A stretch of 34,790 bases of DNA, taken from an uncultured Burkholderiales bacterium. Its GTDB lineage: Bacteria > Pseudomonadota > Gammaproteobacteria > Burkholderiales > Burkholderiaceae_C. Shown here piece after piece: positions 23,414 through 31,754 of this stretch (its first letter is position 1; each line of letters opens with the position of its first letter). The stretch covers positions 1 through 34,790 of the forward strand of contig CAIPFK010000061.1 of assembly GCA_903864315.1 (NCBI GenBank), written 5' to 3'. Below the pieces are notes generated by a model. It did no database searches. It was not told where the DNA came from and saw only the letters and a list, made by a program, of their open reading frames with translations. The position numbers and the translations under genes are program-made.

Positions 23414-24031
23414 TTATTCCTCTAGCCACTTCGTGATGGGTTCCCACTGCTGGAGATCGCGCTCAACCCGTTGGGGGCTCATGTCAAAGAGAGAAAACCC
23501 ATGCGCCGCCATTTGGATGTAGTACTGCGTGTCTCTGATAAAGCCCACCACTGGAATGTCCAAGGCGTCCATGAATTCTTTGAGCTTGGCCGCAGCAATG
23601 GTGCGCTCATCCACACGCATGCCAATGATGCCCAATGAAATATTTTTCAATTGTTTGTAGCTTTTGAGTTGATTCAAAAACTCGCGAGATGCAAAGATGT
23701 CAAATATGCTGGGTTGAATGGGGATCAAAATTTTGTCACTCATCTCCAACACGGTTCTCAGGCGCCAGCCGTGTAAGCCAGCTGGCGTGTCCATCACTGC
23801 GTGGGTCACGTGTTTGGGCGAAGCCGTGATGTGATCAAAATTGATGGGCCAACTCTCAATCTTTGACAAGTTGCTGGGTCTCAATCCCAACCAAAGTTGA
23901 GAGGATTGTTGGCGGTCGATGTCACCCAATGCCACGCGTTGTCCTTGAGCTGCAAAATAGCCCGCCATATTGGTGGCGAGTGTGGACTTGCCAACACCTC
24001 CTTTGATATTTGCCACTGCAATGACGGTCAT
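23414..24031 (-). CDS. Orphan ParA/MinD-type ATPase
   Basis: A 205-residue deviant-Walker ATPase. KGGVGKST near the N-terminus is the Walker A motif with the signature Lys, DIDRQQSSQLWL is the switch I region, and AVMDTPAGLHG is the Walker B strand. There is no N-terminal DNA-binding extension, so it is of the short ParA class, the type that positions plasmids, chemoreceptor clusters or carboxysomes. No ParB or other partner gene is adjacent and no parS-like repeat was seen. It is convergent with the MerR-type gene and divergent from the glycine-zipper gene. It may place a cellular cargo encoded elsewhere. The family is certain and the cargo unknown. Confidence 0.9.
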   Translation of the reverse strand: MTVIAVANIKGGVGKSTLATNMAGYFAAQGQRVALGDIDRQQSSQLWLGLRPSNLSKIESWPINFDHITASPKHVTHAVMDTPAGLHGWRLRTVLEMSDKILIPIQPSIFDIFASREFLNQLKSYKQLKNISLGIIGMRVDERTIAAAKLKEFMDALDIPVVGFIRDTQYYIQMAAHGFSLFDMSPQRVERDLQQWEPITKWLEE

Positions 24032-24488
24032 GGTCTGTTCGTGAAAAGTGATGTTTTGCGTTTGAACTGCATTGTGCTCGCAAGCGTTTGAGCGCCAAGG
24101 TATAGGACAGCTTTTGCAAGTTTTTGGCCCTTCAAGGAGCCCACCTTCAGGACCATCCTTGATGGAGGTTCAAGAAACTCTCAAACGCGCTCGGGCAAGT
24201 GCAAAGATTAGTTTAGAAATTGATTTTAACTTCTTTAAGGAATGTTGTCGGTTTTCTTATTGAGATGATATTTTTTGGAATCCGTTTTCACGAATTGTTT
24301 CCAGTTTCACCCCTTATCAGTCAGTGGCTCAAGTCATGTAGTGTATTTTGAATACTTTGGAACTCTTTTGGGTGTGCATCGGATTGGGGGAGTTTAAAAT
24401 TCTTTACTCCCAAGCCACTAAAATTGATGCCCTTGATCGGCAAAGCCAAGGATAATCATTTCAATTATTTCCATCACGAGAAAAAAAT
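24032..24488. other. Intergenic region of 457 bases
   Basis: This divergent stretch between parA-like and glycine-zipper genes holds no gene I can support; a short plus-strand reading frame near 24072-24263 has no good start site or family features. An inverted repeat, GGGAGT at 24388-24393 with ACTCCC at 24406-24411, lies about 80 bases before the glycine-zipper ATG. No clear promoter was identified. Confidence 0.5.
24388..24411. repeat. Inverted repeat upstream of the glycine-zipper gene
   Basis: GGGAGT and ACTCCC pair perfectly about a 12-base AT-rich loop. The flanking TT and AA extend the stem if two G residues bulge. It could be an operator or the end of an upstream transcript; no T-tract follows. 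Confidence 0.35.
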
Positions 24489-25223
24489 ATGAAACACCAT
24501 CCCTTGAAAACTTTGAGTGTGATTTTTTTCACAGGACTTGCCAACGCATCTTGGGCGCTTGAGCAAGCCAAAGTGGTCTCAAGCACACCCGTGGTGCAAC
24601 AAGTCAATGTTCCCCAACGTGTGTGTAACAACGTCCCAGTCGCGGTACAAGAGCCCAAAACAGGCGCTGGCGCAGTGATGGGGGCGATTGCGGGCGGGGT
24701 CATTGGCAATGCCATTGGGCAAGGGGCTGGCAACGCTGCGGCCACTGCACTTGGCGTGATGGGTGGCGCAATGCTTGGAGACCGCATTGAGGGCAATGCC
24801 ACGAGCGTCGGCACGGCACAACAATGCAGTATTCAGTACACCCTGAGCAGCCAAGTCACCCACTACAACGTGGTCTATGAATACGCTGGCAAGCAGTACA
24901 GCGTACAAATGGCAAAAGACCCTGGTCCAACATTGAGTGTAGACATCTCTCCCGTGTCGGCCACCATGCCTGCCATCCCACCTTCTTCGCTGGGTGCGGG
25001 TGTGCCTCCTGGGCCCATCGAGGGCGTCAACACGGCTCAAAGTGTTGCTCCTGCCCCTCATTACCTGCAAGCACCCACAGCGGTGTATTCTGCTCAGCCC
25101 GTCTACGTCAACCCTTACCCCTACGGGGCTTACTATGGCCCAGCATACAACCCCTATCCTGTGTCGGTGGGGATTGGCTTTGGCTTTGGTGGGTATTATG
25201 GTGGAAGAGGGCGCTGGCGTTGA
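24489..25223 (+). CDS. Glycine-zipper 2TM envelope protein
   Basis: A 244-residue exported protein. A signal peptide (MKHHPLKTLSVIFFTGLANASWA) leads to a mature N-terminus with one cysteine-containing segment (PQRVCNNVPVA). The glycine-zipper region at about residues 57-100 (GAVMGAIAGGVIGNAIGQGA, then ALGVMGGAMLGDRIEG) packs as paired membrane or outer-membrane helices in this family, known from Rick_17kDa-like proteins. A second cysteine (QQCSIQYTL) could form a disulfide with the first. The C-terminal third is Pro/Tyr/Gly-rich (YPYGAYYGPAYNPYP and GFGFGGYYGGRG), low complexity. The ATG follows GAGAAAAAAA. It stands alone, divergent from the ParA-type gene and convergent with livF. The likely role is outer-membrane or cell-envelope structure; no lipobox is seen. 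Confidence 0.85.
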   Translation: MKHHPLKTLSVIFFTGLANASWALEQAKVVSSTPVVQQVNVPQRVCNNVPVAVQEPKTGAGAVMGAIAGGVIGNAIGQGAGNAAATALGVMGGAMLGDRIEGNATSVGTAQQCSIQYTLSSQVTHYNVVYEYAGKQYSVQMAKDPGPTLSVDISPVSATMPAIPPSSLGAGVPPGPIEGVNTAQSVAPAPHYLQAPTAVYSAQPVYVNPYPYGAYYGPAYNPYPVSVGIGFGFGGYYGGRGRWR

Positions 25224-25383
25224 TGCGCTTGGGGGTCAAGCCGCCTTCTTTGCACTCTTCGAGCGAGAATTCCCACTTGAGTGTGCAAGGCGTATCGAAC
25301 GCTTAGGCATTGCCGCTGAATTGGTCAGAGCAGGCGGGTTTATTACCAACGGTTGATGCGCAACACTTGAATGCAAGCCAGTT

Positions 25384-26112
25384 CTAGTGGGAGCTCGCTC
25401 CACCCAAATAAGACGCCACCACGGCCGGATCGTTTTTGAGTTGTTGGGCTGGCCCATGAACGGAGATCCGTCCATTTTCTAAGACATAGCCGTAGTCGGC
25501 CACGTTCAGTGCTGCCGCAGCAAATTGTTCCACCAGCAGCATGGTCATGCCCTCTTGTTTGAGTCTGGCAATGATTTTAAAGACCTCTTCGACCAAAATA
25601 GGAGCCAAGCCCATGGAGGGCTCATCGAGCAAGATGACATCGGGGTTGAGCATCACGGCCCGTGCCATGGCCAACATTTGTTGCTCTCCACCCGAAAGAG
25701 TGCCTGCCAATTGTTGACGTCTTTCTTTGAGTCGAGGGAAAAGCTCCATGGCTTTTTCCAAATCCGCACTGACGTCCCCCTTGGGTCTCGCGCCAGTCAA
25801 TCGAGGAAAAGCGCCCAAGAGTAGATTGTCCGTCACGCTCATGGTGGCAAAGACGCGTCGACCTTCAGGCGAATGTGCAATTCCAAGCCTGGCGATTTGG
25901 TTGGACTCCATGCCGTGGATGGCGCGGCCATTGAGTGTGATTTCGCCTGAGGACGGTTTGATCATCCCACAAATGGATCGCATGGTCGTGGTTTTGCCCG
26001 CACCATTGGATCCAATCAAGGTGACCACTTGGCCTTTGGGGACATGCAAGGAGATGCTGTGCAACACATGAACTTTGCCGTAACCTGCTTCGAGTTGATG
26101 GATTTTTAACAT
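25384..26112 (-). CDS. livF: Branched-chain amino acid ABC transporter ATPase LivF
   Basis: A 242-residue ABC ATPase. Walker A is GSNGAGKTTTMR near residue 37, the signature is LSGGEQQMLAMARA and Walker B is DVILLDEPSMGLAPILVEE, the form typical of LivF. It energises import through the LivH and LivM permeases. It is the last gene of the minus-strand run, 42 bases after the fused livMG gene. No strong ribosome-binding site is visible before the ATG at 26112. The substrate may be a branched amino acid, a short amide, urea or an aromatic acid; in Burkholderiales many such systems carry aromatic catabolites, and the catabolic genes nearby make that possible. Confidence 0.93.
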   Translation of the reverse strand: MLKIHQLEAGYGKVHVLHSISLHVPKGQVVTLIGSNGAGKTTTMRSICGMIKPSSGEITLNGRAIHGMESNQIARLGIAHSPEGRRVFATMSVTDNLLLGAFPRLTGARPKGDVSADLEKAMELFPRLKERRQQLAGTLSGGEQQMLAMARAVMLNPDVILLDEPSMGLAPILVEEVFKIIARLKQEGMTMLLVEQFAAAALNVADYGYVLENGRISVHGPAQQLKNDPAVVASYLGGASSH

Positions 26113-26154
26113 GATTTTCTTTTGCGAAGTGTGATCGTGATGTTGGTGGCCAAG

Positions 26155-28125
26155 TTATACAGTGATGGTCGAACCACCCAAGTAGGCGGTGATCACTTTC
26201 TCGTCGGCTTGAACCTGTGCAGGCTTGCCTTCTGCGATTTTTTGACCAAAATCAAGCACAGACACGGTGTCACATATTCCCATCACCACATCCATGTGGT
26301 GTTCGATCAAAATCACAGTGACTCCACTGTCTCTGATTTTTCGAATATAGCTGATGAGCTCTTTGATATCTGGAGCGGTGAGGCCGGCAGCAGGCTCATC
26401 GAGCAGCAGCAACTCAGGATTCAACGCCAAGGCCCTGGCAATTTCCAATAAACGCTGTTTGCCGTAGGGCAAGTTGTGGGCAAGTTCGTCCGACAAGGCA
26501 TCAAGGCCCACGAATTCCAGCAAGGCGTGAGCCCGTGCGTTGGCCTGTGACTCCTCGCGCAAGTAGGACGACGCGTGCAGGGCCACATTCCACAAGGGGC
26601 TCGCAAAAGTGTGGTGCAGGCCAACCAACACGTTTTGCAGCACCGTCATGTCACCAAAGAGCTGCACGTTTTGAAAAGTCCGCGCAATCCCAGACAAGGC
26701 AATATCAGAGCTGGTGCGGCCCACCACTGTTTTGCCGTTGAATTCGATGTGTCCAGCTGTTGGTTGGTAGATGCCGGTGAGCACATTCATCATGGTGCTT
26801 TTGCCAGAACCGTTGGGACCAATGAGTCCATGGATTTCACCACGCTTGATCACCAAATTCACATCGTTGATGGCCTTCAAACCACCAAACTGCATCAAGA
26901 CAGATTGAGCACTCAAAATCACCGGGCTCGAAGCCCCAAGAGGCATCGCCTGCGGGTCATTGCCGCCAAGCGCATTCGAGGCAGTGGTTGTGCTTTGCTG
27001 GCTCGCGGGTGAAGTCAATGCAGACGATTGAGCTCCATCGGTGTCTCCCAAGTGACTCAACTTGGAGAGGAAACCCACAATGCCGTCTTGCAAGTAATAC
27101 ACCACGAATAAAATCATCAGCCCAAAAATACTCAAACGCCAGTCGGTCATGTTCTGGAGTTGGTAGGAGAAGGCGGCCAAGGTCAAGGTGCCCACCACCG
27201 GGATGACCACGGCTTTGGGCGTGGTCCACTGTTTTCTAAGGCCAATGACTGCACCTGCAGCAATCACCACTGCCGCTGTGGTGGCCACCCAGCGAAAGAG
27301 TTCAATGTCATCCAAGAGCTTGGGGAGCATCACGATGATCGAGGCTCCAATGATGGCGCCACTTCTGGTTTTGCGCCCACCCATGATGATGGCCAGCAAA
27401 AAGAGCACGGTGAGCTCAAAGTTATAGGTGTTGGGCGAGATGTACTGCTCAGAGTAGGCATACAAACTGCCCGCCAAACCAGCCAAACCTGCACTCACCA
27501 CGAATGCATAAACTTTGTAGCGATACACCGACACCCCCATGCAGTCGGAAGCGACTGGGGAGCCCTTGAGTGCTTCAAATGCCCGCCCTAGATGAGAGCG
27601 CAAAACGCGGTGCACAAAAATCAAGGCCAGCCCCAGCATCACGCAGACCACCCAATAGAATTCTCGCTCTGAGAGTTTCTCGCCAAACAAGATGGGTTTG
27701 GAGATTTTGATGCCCAAAGGACCTTCGGTTAAAAAAGTCATCTCATTGATCAAGATCTGAATGATCGTGCCAAAGGCGAGCGTCACCATGGCCAAGTAAG
27801 GGCCCGAGACACGCAAGGCTGGCAAGGCCAAAATAGCACCAAACACGGCGGTCACAGCAATGGAACATGGCAAGACCAACCACACGCTGGCCGAGAGCTT
27901 CATGAACATCACACCGGCGGTGTATGCGCCGATGCCAAAGAGCCCTGCATGGCCCAATGAGACTTGTCCGGTATACCCCACCACAATGTCAAGACCAAAG
28001 AGCAAGATCGAATAGATCATGATGGTTTCGACCAAGTGAATGTAATACGGGTTATGAATGGCCAGTGGAATTGATACGGCCAAGACCCAGACCAATGCAG
28101 CCCAAGTAGAAGAGTGTTGACGCAT
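26155..28125 (-). CDS. livMG: Fused LivM permease and LivG ATPase
   Basis: A 656-residue fusion. Residues 1-350 are a LivM-type permease with about ten hydrophobic helices, including GYTGQVSLGHAGLFGIGAYT, the family's cytoplasmic-loop motif. A Ser/Thr/Ala-rich linker covers about 355-395. Residues 398-656 are a LivG ATPase with Walker A GPNGSGKST at 436-444, the LivG-type signature LPYGKQRLLEIARAL and Walker B ELLLLDEPAAGL. The reading frame is continuous, so the two subunits are made as one chain. It starts two bases after the livH stop, so translation is coupled. Permease-ATPase fusions of this pair occur in some Burkholderiales; it fixes the ratio of the two subunits. The gene symbol is descriptive. 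Confidence 0.93.
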   Translation of the reverse strand: MRQHSSTWAALVWVLAVSIPLAIHNPYYIHLVETIMIYSILLFGLDIVVGYTGQVSLGHAGLFGIGAYTAGVMFMKLSASVWLVLPCSIAVTAVFGAILALPALRVSGPYLAMVTLAFGTIIQILINEMTFLTEGPLGIKISKPILFGEKLSEREFYWVVCVMLGLALIFVHRVLRSHLGRAFEALKGSPVASDCMGVSVYRYKVYAFVVSAGLAGLAGSLYAYSEQYISPNTYNFELTVLFLLAIIMGGRKTRSGAIIGASIIVMLPKLLDDIELFRWVATTAAVVIAAGAVIGLRKQWTTPKAVVIPVVGTLTLAAFSYQLQNMTDWRLSIFGLMILFVVYYLQDGIVGFLSKLSHLGDTDGAQSSALTSPASQQSTTTASNALGGNDPQAMPLGASSPVILSAQSVLMQFGGLKAINDVNLVIKRGEIHGLIGPNGSGKSTMMNVLTGIYQPTAGHIEFNGKTVVGRTSSDIALSGIARTFQNVQLFGDMTVLQNVLVGLHHTFASPLWNVALHASSYLREESQANARAHALLEFVGLDALSDELAHNLPYGKQRLLEIARALALNPELLLLDEPAAGLTAPDIKELISYIRKIRDSGVTVILIEHHMDVVMGICDTVSVLDFGQKIAEGKPAQVQADEKVITAYLGGSTITV

Positions 28126-28127
28126 GG

Positions 28128-29006
28128 TTATACTTTTTTAATCGCTGATTTACCAAACAAGCCAGCCGGTCTGACCGCCAGCACCAATAAGAGCAGGACC
28201 AAACCCGGGACGTCCTTGTAGCCGGTTGAAATATAAAAACCGGTGGTGGTCTCCGCCACACCCAAGAGAATGCCGCCCACCACAATCCCGAGCCCACTCG
28301 TGAGTCCACCAATGATGGCCACGGCAAAGGCTTTGAGTCCGAGCACCGAGCCCATGGTGGCCCCTGTGAGAGTGAGGGGTGCGACCAAGATCCCCGCAAA
28401 TGCAGCGGTCATGGATGACAAGGCGTAGGAAAATGTGATCACAATCGAGGTGTTGATGCCCATGAGTCTTGCAGCTTCGCGATCATTGAACGTGGCCACG
28501 ACCGCTTTGCCGAAAATGGTTTTTCTATTGAAGAATTCGATGAGCACCATCATGAGCAAAGCCCCACCAATCACCAAGAGCTCCATGGGCAACACGTTGG
28601 CACCAAAGAGTTTGATGGGAGACTCGTCCAAAGGCGAGGGGAAGCGCAAGTCGTCACGGCCCCAAATGTTTTCAGCGACATTTTTAAAAATAATGCCCAG
28701 TGCAATGGTGGACATGATCCAGCCAAATTCACTTTTAAGCTTGATGGCGGGTCTGACTCCCACGCGCTCGACCAAAGCGCCTTGGAACAATCCAAAAACA
28801 CCCACGAGCGGGATGGCCAGCCAATAATTCATTCCACCGGTATCGACCAAAGACAGTCCGACCAATGCACCGAGCATCAACGCCTCACCTTGACCAAAGT
28901 TCAATGTGTCGGAGGTGGCGAAAGTCAATTGGTAACCAAACGCAATGACGGCATAGATCATGCCCAACGCAATACCGCTATAAACGAGTTGTAGAAGAAT
29001 TTCCAT
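28128..29006 (-). CDS. livH: Branched-chain amino acid ABC transporter permease LivH
   Basis: A 292-residue inner-membrane permease with eight or so hydrophobic helices. Family features are the N-terminal LVYSGIALGMIYAVIAFGYQ, then LNFGQGEALMLGALVG, and the loop with FNDREAARLMGINTS and the helix GLKAFAVAIIGGLTSGLGIV. It pairs with the LivM half of the next protein to form the channel. The gene begins 114 bases after the livK stop, beyond a strong terminator, so its expression depends on read-through or on its own promoter in that gap, and is probably lower than that of livK. It ends two bases before livMG. Confidence 0.94.
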   Translation of the reverse strand: MEILLQLVYSGIALGMIYAVIAFGYQLTFATSDTLNFGQGEALMLGALVGLSLVDTGGMNYWLAIPLVGVFGLFQGALVERVGVRPAIKLKSEFGWIMSTIALGIIFKNVAENIWGRDDLRFPSPLDESPIKLFGANVLPMELLVIGGALLMMVLIEFFNRKTIFGKAVVATFNDREAARLMGINTSIVITFSYALSSMTAAFAGILVAPLTLTGATMGSVLGLKAFAVAIIGGLTSGLGIVVGGILLGVAETTTGFYISTGYKDVPGLVLLLLVLAVRPAGLFGKSAIKKV

Positions 29007-29064
29007 AAGTGGTCTGTTGTTAAGCTTTTGTGCTTGAAGGGGTCTTGGTTATTGTAGATCTTAT

Positions 29065-29100
29065 AAAAAAAAACACCGTGCTGGTGTTGGCAGCACGGTG
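29065..29100 (-). terminator. Intrinsic terminator between livK and livH
   Basis: On the minus strand CACCGTGCTG (29100-29091) pairs perfectly with CAGCACGGTG (29083-29074) about a seven-base loop and is followed by nine T residues. This is a textbook intrinsic terminator placed 20 bases after the livK stop. Partial read-through would give the usual excess of binding protein over permease. Confidence 0.92.
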
Positions 29101-29120
29101 GGCAAAGTCTGCGAACGGCC

Positions 29121-30350
29121 TTACTTGGCTTTGGCTCCAGATTTGCCGTCTTTCAATCGAAGGTCGGCACCTTTTTGACGATCTTCCTCATAGGCATAGA
29201 CCACCCGGCCTGACTTGACTTCGCCAAAGACTGGAATGTTGGCCGTGATGGCTTCGTGGTCATCTTTGGTGAAGGGGTGATCATAGACGGTCACCACGCC
29301 TTCAACCTTGGCTTGGAGGTTTTCTAGCGCTTCACGAATTTTGACGCCATCGGTCGATCCAGCTTGTTTGATGGCGGCAGCCAAAATGTAGACCGAGTCA
29401 TAGGCCTGAGCCGCAGAGACGGGCGAGTCAATGCGATTGTTTTTGGGCTTGAAGGCTTTGATATAAGCATCAATGAATGTTTTTCTCTTGACCGTGTTGG
29501 GCTCTTGGATGAACGTTTGTGGCATGCGCGCGCCTTGACCGCCTTGTCCTGCGTTGTCAATGAAATTGGCCATGGAGAGGGTCCAACTTCCAATCATGGG
29601 CACTTTCCAGCCTAGCTTGGTCATGCCGTTGGCGATTTGTGCCAACTCTGGACCAATGCCATAGGTCAAAATCACCTCAGCACCAGCCTCTTTTGCTTTG
29701 AGCAACTGGGCCGTCATGTCAATGTCTTTGATGTTGAATTTTTCAGTGGCCACGGCCTTGAGGTTTTTGGCAGCCAGGGCTTTTTCCAAATCAGCCAGTC
29801 CCAACTGACCATAGTTGGTGGAGTCGGCCAAAATGGCAACTTTCTTGAAGCCTCGGCGTACCACGGCTTCTTCCACAATCATGGGCGCTTGAATGCTGTC
29901 GTTGGCTGCATTTCTGAAAATGTAATTTTCGGTGAACTCGGGGGCCAAGAACTGCTTGGTCAAAATCGAGCCAGTGGCAACGTTGTTGAAGACTGGAATT
30001 TTCGCTTCTTGATAAAAGCGTTGTGACGCTTGGGCAACGCCCGTGTTGATGAATCCCAAGTTGGCCACGACGTGCTCTTTGTTGATGAGTTCCTGGGCAA
30101 TTTGTACGCCACGCTCATTCTTGGCTTCATCATCGCGCTCAATGAGTTCGAATTTTTTACCCAAAACGCCGCCTGCTTTGTTGATCTCCTCTGCGGCCAA
30201 ACGCACGCCGTCGCGCATGCTCACGCCCATGGAGGACGAGCCGCCGGTGAAGGGCCCGCTCACGCCAATTTTGATGGTCTCTTGCGACCATGCCATGCCA
30301 GCACCTGAGATGAGGGCGGCCAACAGTGTTAATTTGAAAATGGGTTTCAT
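29121..30350 (-). CDS. livK: Branched-chain amino acid-type ABC substrate-binding protein LivK
   Basis: A 409-residue periplasmic receptor of the Peripla_BP_6 type. The ATG at 30350 is preceded by AAGGAAG and gives a signal peptide (MKPIFKLTLLAALISGAGMAWS); the longer reading adds nine residues. The mature part opens ETIKIGVSGPFTGGSSSMG, the ligand-loop pattern of the family, with GVRLAAEEINKAGG and later VAILADSTNYGQLG and PMIGSWTLSMANF. The C-terminal YAYEEDRQKGADLRLKDG is longer than in the classic LivK. It heads the transporter run and is followed by a strong terminator. The related receptors in Burkholderiales bind amino acids, amides or aromatic acids; the ligand here is open. Confidence 0.92.
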   Translation of the reverse strand: MKPIFKLTLLAALISGAGMAWSQETIKIGVSGPFTGGSSSMGVSMRDGVRLAAEEINKAGGVLGKKFELIERDDEAKNERGVQIAQELINKEHVVANLGFINTGVAQASQRFYQEAKIPVFNNVATGSILTKQFLAPEFTENYIFRNAANDSIQAPMIVEEAVVRRGFKKVAILADSTNYGQLGLADLEKALAAKNLKAVATEKFNIKDIDMTAQLLKAKEAGAEVILTYGIGPELAQIANGMTKLGWKVPMIGSWTLSMANFIDNAGQGGQGARMPQTFIQEPNTVKRKTFIDAYIKAFKPKNNRIDSPVSAAQAYDSVYILAAAIKQAGSTDGVKIREALENLQAKVEGVVTVYDHPFTKDDHEAITANIPVFGEVKSGRVVYAYEEDRQKGADLRLKDGKSGAKAK

Positions 30351-30718
30351 GTCATTTCTTCCTTGGTTTTTTTGCAAAATACTTTGATGTTATTCGTGAA
30401 TTTTGATGACAACAGTCTGCGATCGATCGTCATGCTAATGGCATGGTTTTGAAGGCCAACCTGATGTGTACCAAATTCAACGTTTTGACATCTTAATTAA
30501 AAAATTTCAAAATCATCATTTTTTTGAAATTAAAGGTTGTTTTTTGTCAAAGCAATTTGGTTTTGTCCCGAGGCGCATGAATTACTTCGTAAACTGAGGG
30601 TTTTGCCTTTAGAGTAAACACCAGTCGTTGTCGCCTCATAAATAGACAATCCCGTCAAAAGCGTGTGCCATCAAATTCCAAAATTTTCATGGCCATGAGA
30701 TCTCTGGACTTGAAGAAA
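30351..30718. other. AT-rich intergenic region of 368 bases upstream of livK
   Basis: No gene was found. It should carry the livK promoter and the end of the Bug receptor transcript that stops at 30719. It contains a perfect ten-pair AT-rich inverted repeat at 30503-30531 and a smaller CGATCGATCG palindrome near 30421. No convincing -35/-10 pair or terminator was assigned. Confidence 0.5.
30503..30531. repeat. AT-rich inverted repeat upstream of livK
   Basis: AATTTCAAAA at 30503-30512 pairs perfectly with TTTTGAAATT at 30522-30531 about a nine-base centre, roughly 155 bases before the livK ATG. It could be a regulator site or an upstream promoter element; its base composition raises the chance of coincidence. 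Confidence 0.45.
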
Positions 30719-31705
30719 CTAATCCGCAGTGATGTGTGCATCGGCAATGGTTTTTTTCCAACGAGCCGTGTCGTTGGCAACCAGTTGTGCGAGTTGCTCT
30801 GGGGTGCTCAGTTGCACCGTGAGGCCTTGTGCGCCCAGTTGCTCTTTGACGTCAGGCATGTTGACGACAGCGGTCAGATCTTTGATCAATTTATTGATGA
30901 TCTCAGGCGACGTTTTGGGGGGGGCAAACATGGCATACCAAGCGTCGACTGCATCCATGAAGTCCACCCCTTGCTCTTTGAAGGTGCCCACATTCGGTAA
31001 GAGAGCCCAACGAGTCGCACCTGTCACAGCAATCATTTTGAGTTTGCCCGCTTTGACATGGGGCAGCATGGAGTGCACACTGGCAAACATCAATTGAACT
31101 TGTCCACCCAGCAAATCGGTGGTGGCTCCACTGATGCCTTTGTAGGGCACGTGCAGCATCTCAAGGCCGAGTTGCATTTTCATGAGTTCCATGGCCAAGT
31201 GGTGGGGTGTGCCGTTTCCTGGGGATCCATAGTTGTATTGATCGGGGTGGGCTTTGAGCCACTGAATCAGGCTTTTTAAATCACTGGGCGCGAGCACTGG
31301 ATTGGTCACGATGGCAAAGTTGGCCACCGTCAACTTCATCACGGGTGAAAAGTCAGTGACCGGATCAAAGCCTGGCTTTTTGTACAAATTGGGCGCCATG
31401 GTGATGGTGTTGATGGCCATGAGCAAATTGTGTCCATCGGCTGGCGCCTTGGCCACATAATCGGCGCCAATGTTGCCGCTGGCGCCTGGGCGATTGTCCA
31501 CAATCACCGCTTGCTGCCACCGCTCAGCCAGTTTTGGACTGATGATGCGAGCCAAAATATCACTGCCTGATCCTGCGGTGAAAGGCACCACCAAGGTGAC
31601 CACGCGGTCCGGATAAGCCGCCCAAGTGGTGGAGGTGAGGGCGCTGCTCCAGAGGGCAACACCCATCAGTGCTGCAGCAAAAAAACGGGGTGTGCAAATC
31701 TTCAT
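30719..31705 (-). CDS. Bug-family periplasmic solute receptor (third copy)
   Basis: A 328-residue TctC-like receptor. The ATG at 31705 gives a signal peptide (MKICTPRFFAAALMGVALWS, ending near TTWA) before AYPDRVVTLVVPF; a longer frame upstream runs into the amidohydrolase gene and is rejected. Family motifs in order are TAGSGSDILARIISPKLAE, VDNRPGASGNIGADYVAK, the YGSPGNGTPHHLAMELM segment and HVPYKGISGATTDLLGGQV. It follows the ACMSD-type amidohydrolase by 49 bases on the same strand and probably shares its transcript, which points to uptake of that enzyme's substrate, by inference. No TctA or TctB gene is present. Ligand unknown, probably an aromatic or tricarboxylic acid. Confidence 0.91.
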   Translation of the reverse strand: MKICTPRFFAAALMGVALWSSALTSTTWAAYPDRVVTLVVPFTAGSGSDILARIISPKLAERWQQAVIVDNRPGASGNIGADYVAKAPADGHNLLMAINTITMAPNLYKKPGFDPVTDFSPVMKLTVANFAIVTNPVLAPSDLKSLIQWLKAHPDQYNYGSPGNGTPHHLAMELMKMQLGLEMLHVPYKGISGATTDLLGGQVQLMFASVHSMLPHVKAGKLKMIAVTGATRWALLPNVGTFKEQGVDFMDAVDAWYAMFAPPKTSPEIINKLIKDLTAVVNMPDVKEQLGAQGLTVQLSTPEQLAQLVANDTARWKKTIADAHITAD

Positions 31706-31754
31706 CGCGTAGGCCAATCTGTATAGATGTTTGGGGGTGATGGCGTTTTGGCTC

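Noticed and set aside
24072-24263. A 63-codon frame in the ParA/glycine-zipper gap
   Set aside because: No ribosome-binding site, odd composition and no family match.
25195-25356. A short plus-strand frame after the glycine-zipper gene
   Set aside because: It begins inside the glycine-zipper gene, has no ribosome-binding site and no recognisable domain; a gene fragment cannot be excluded.
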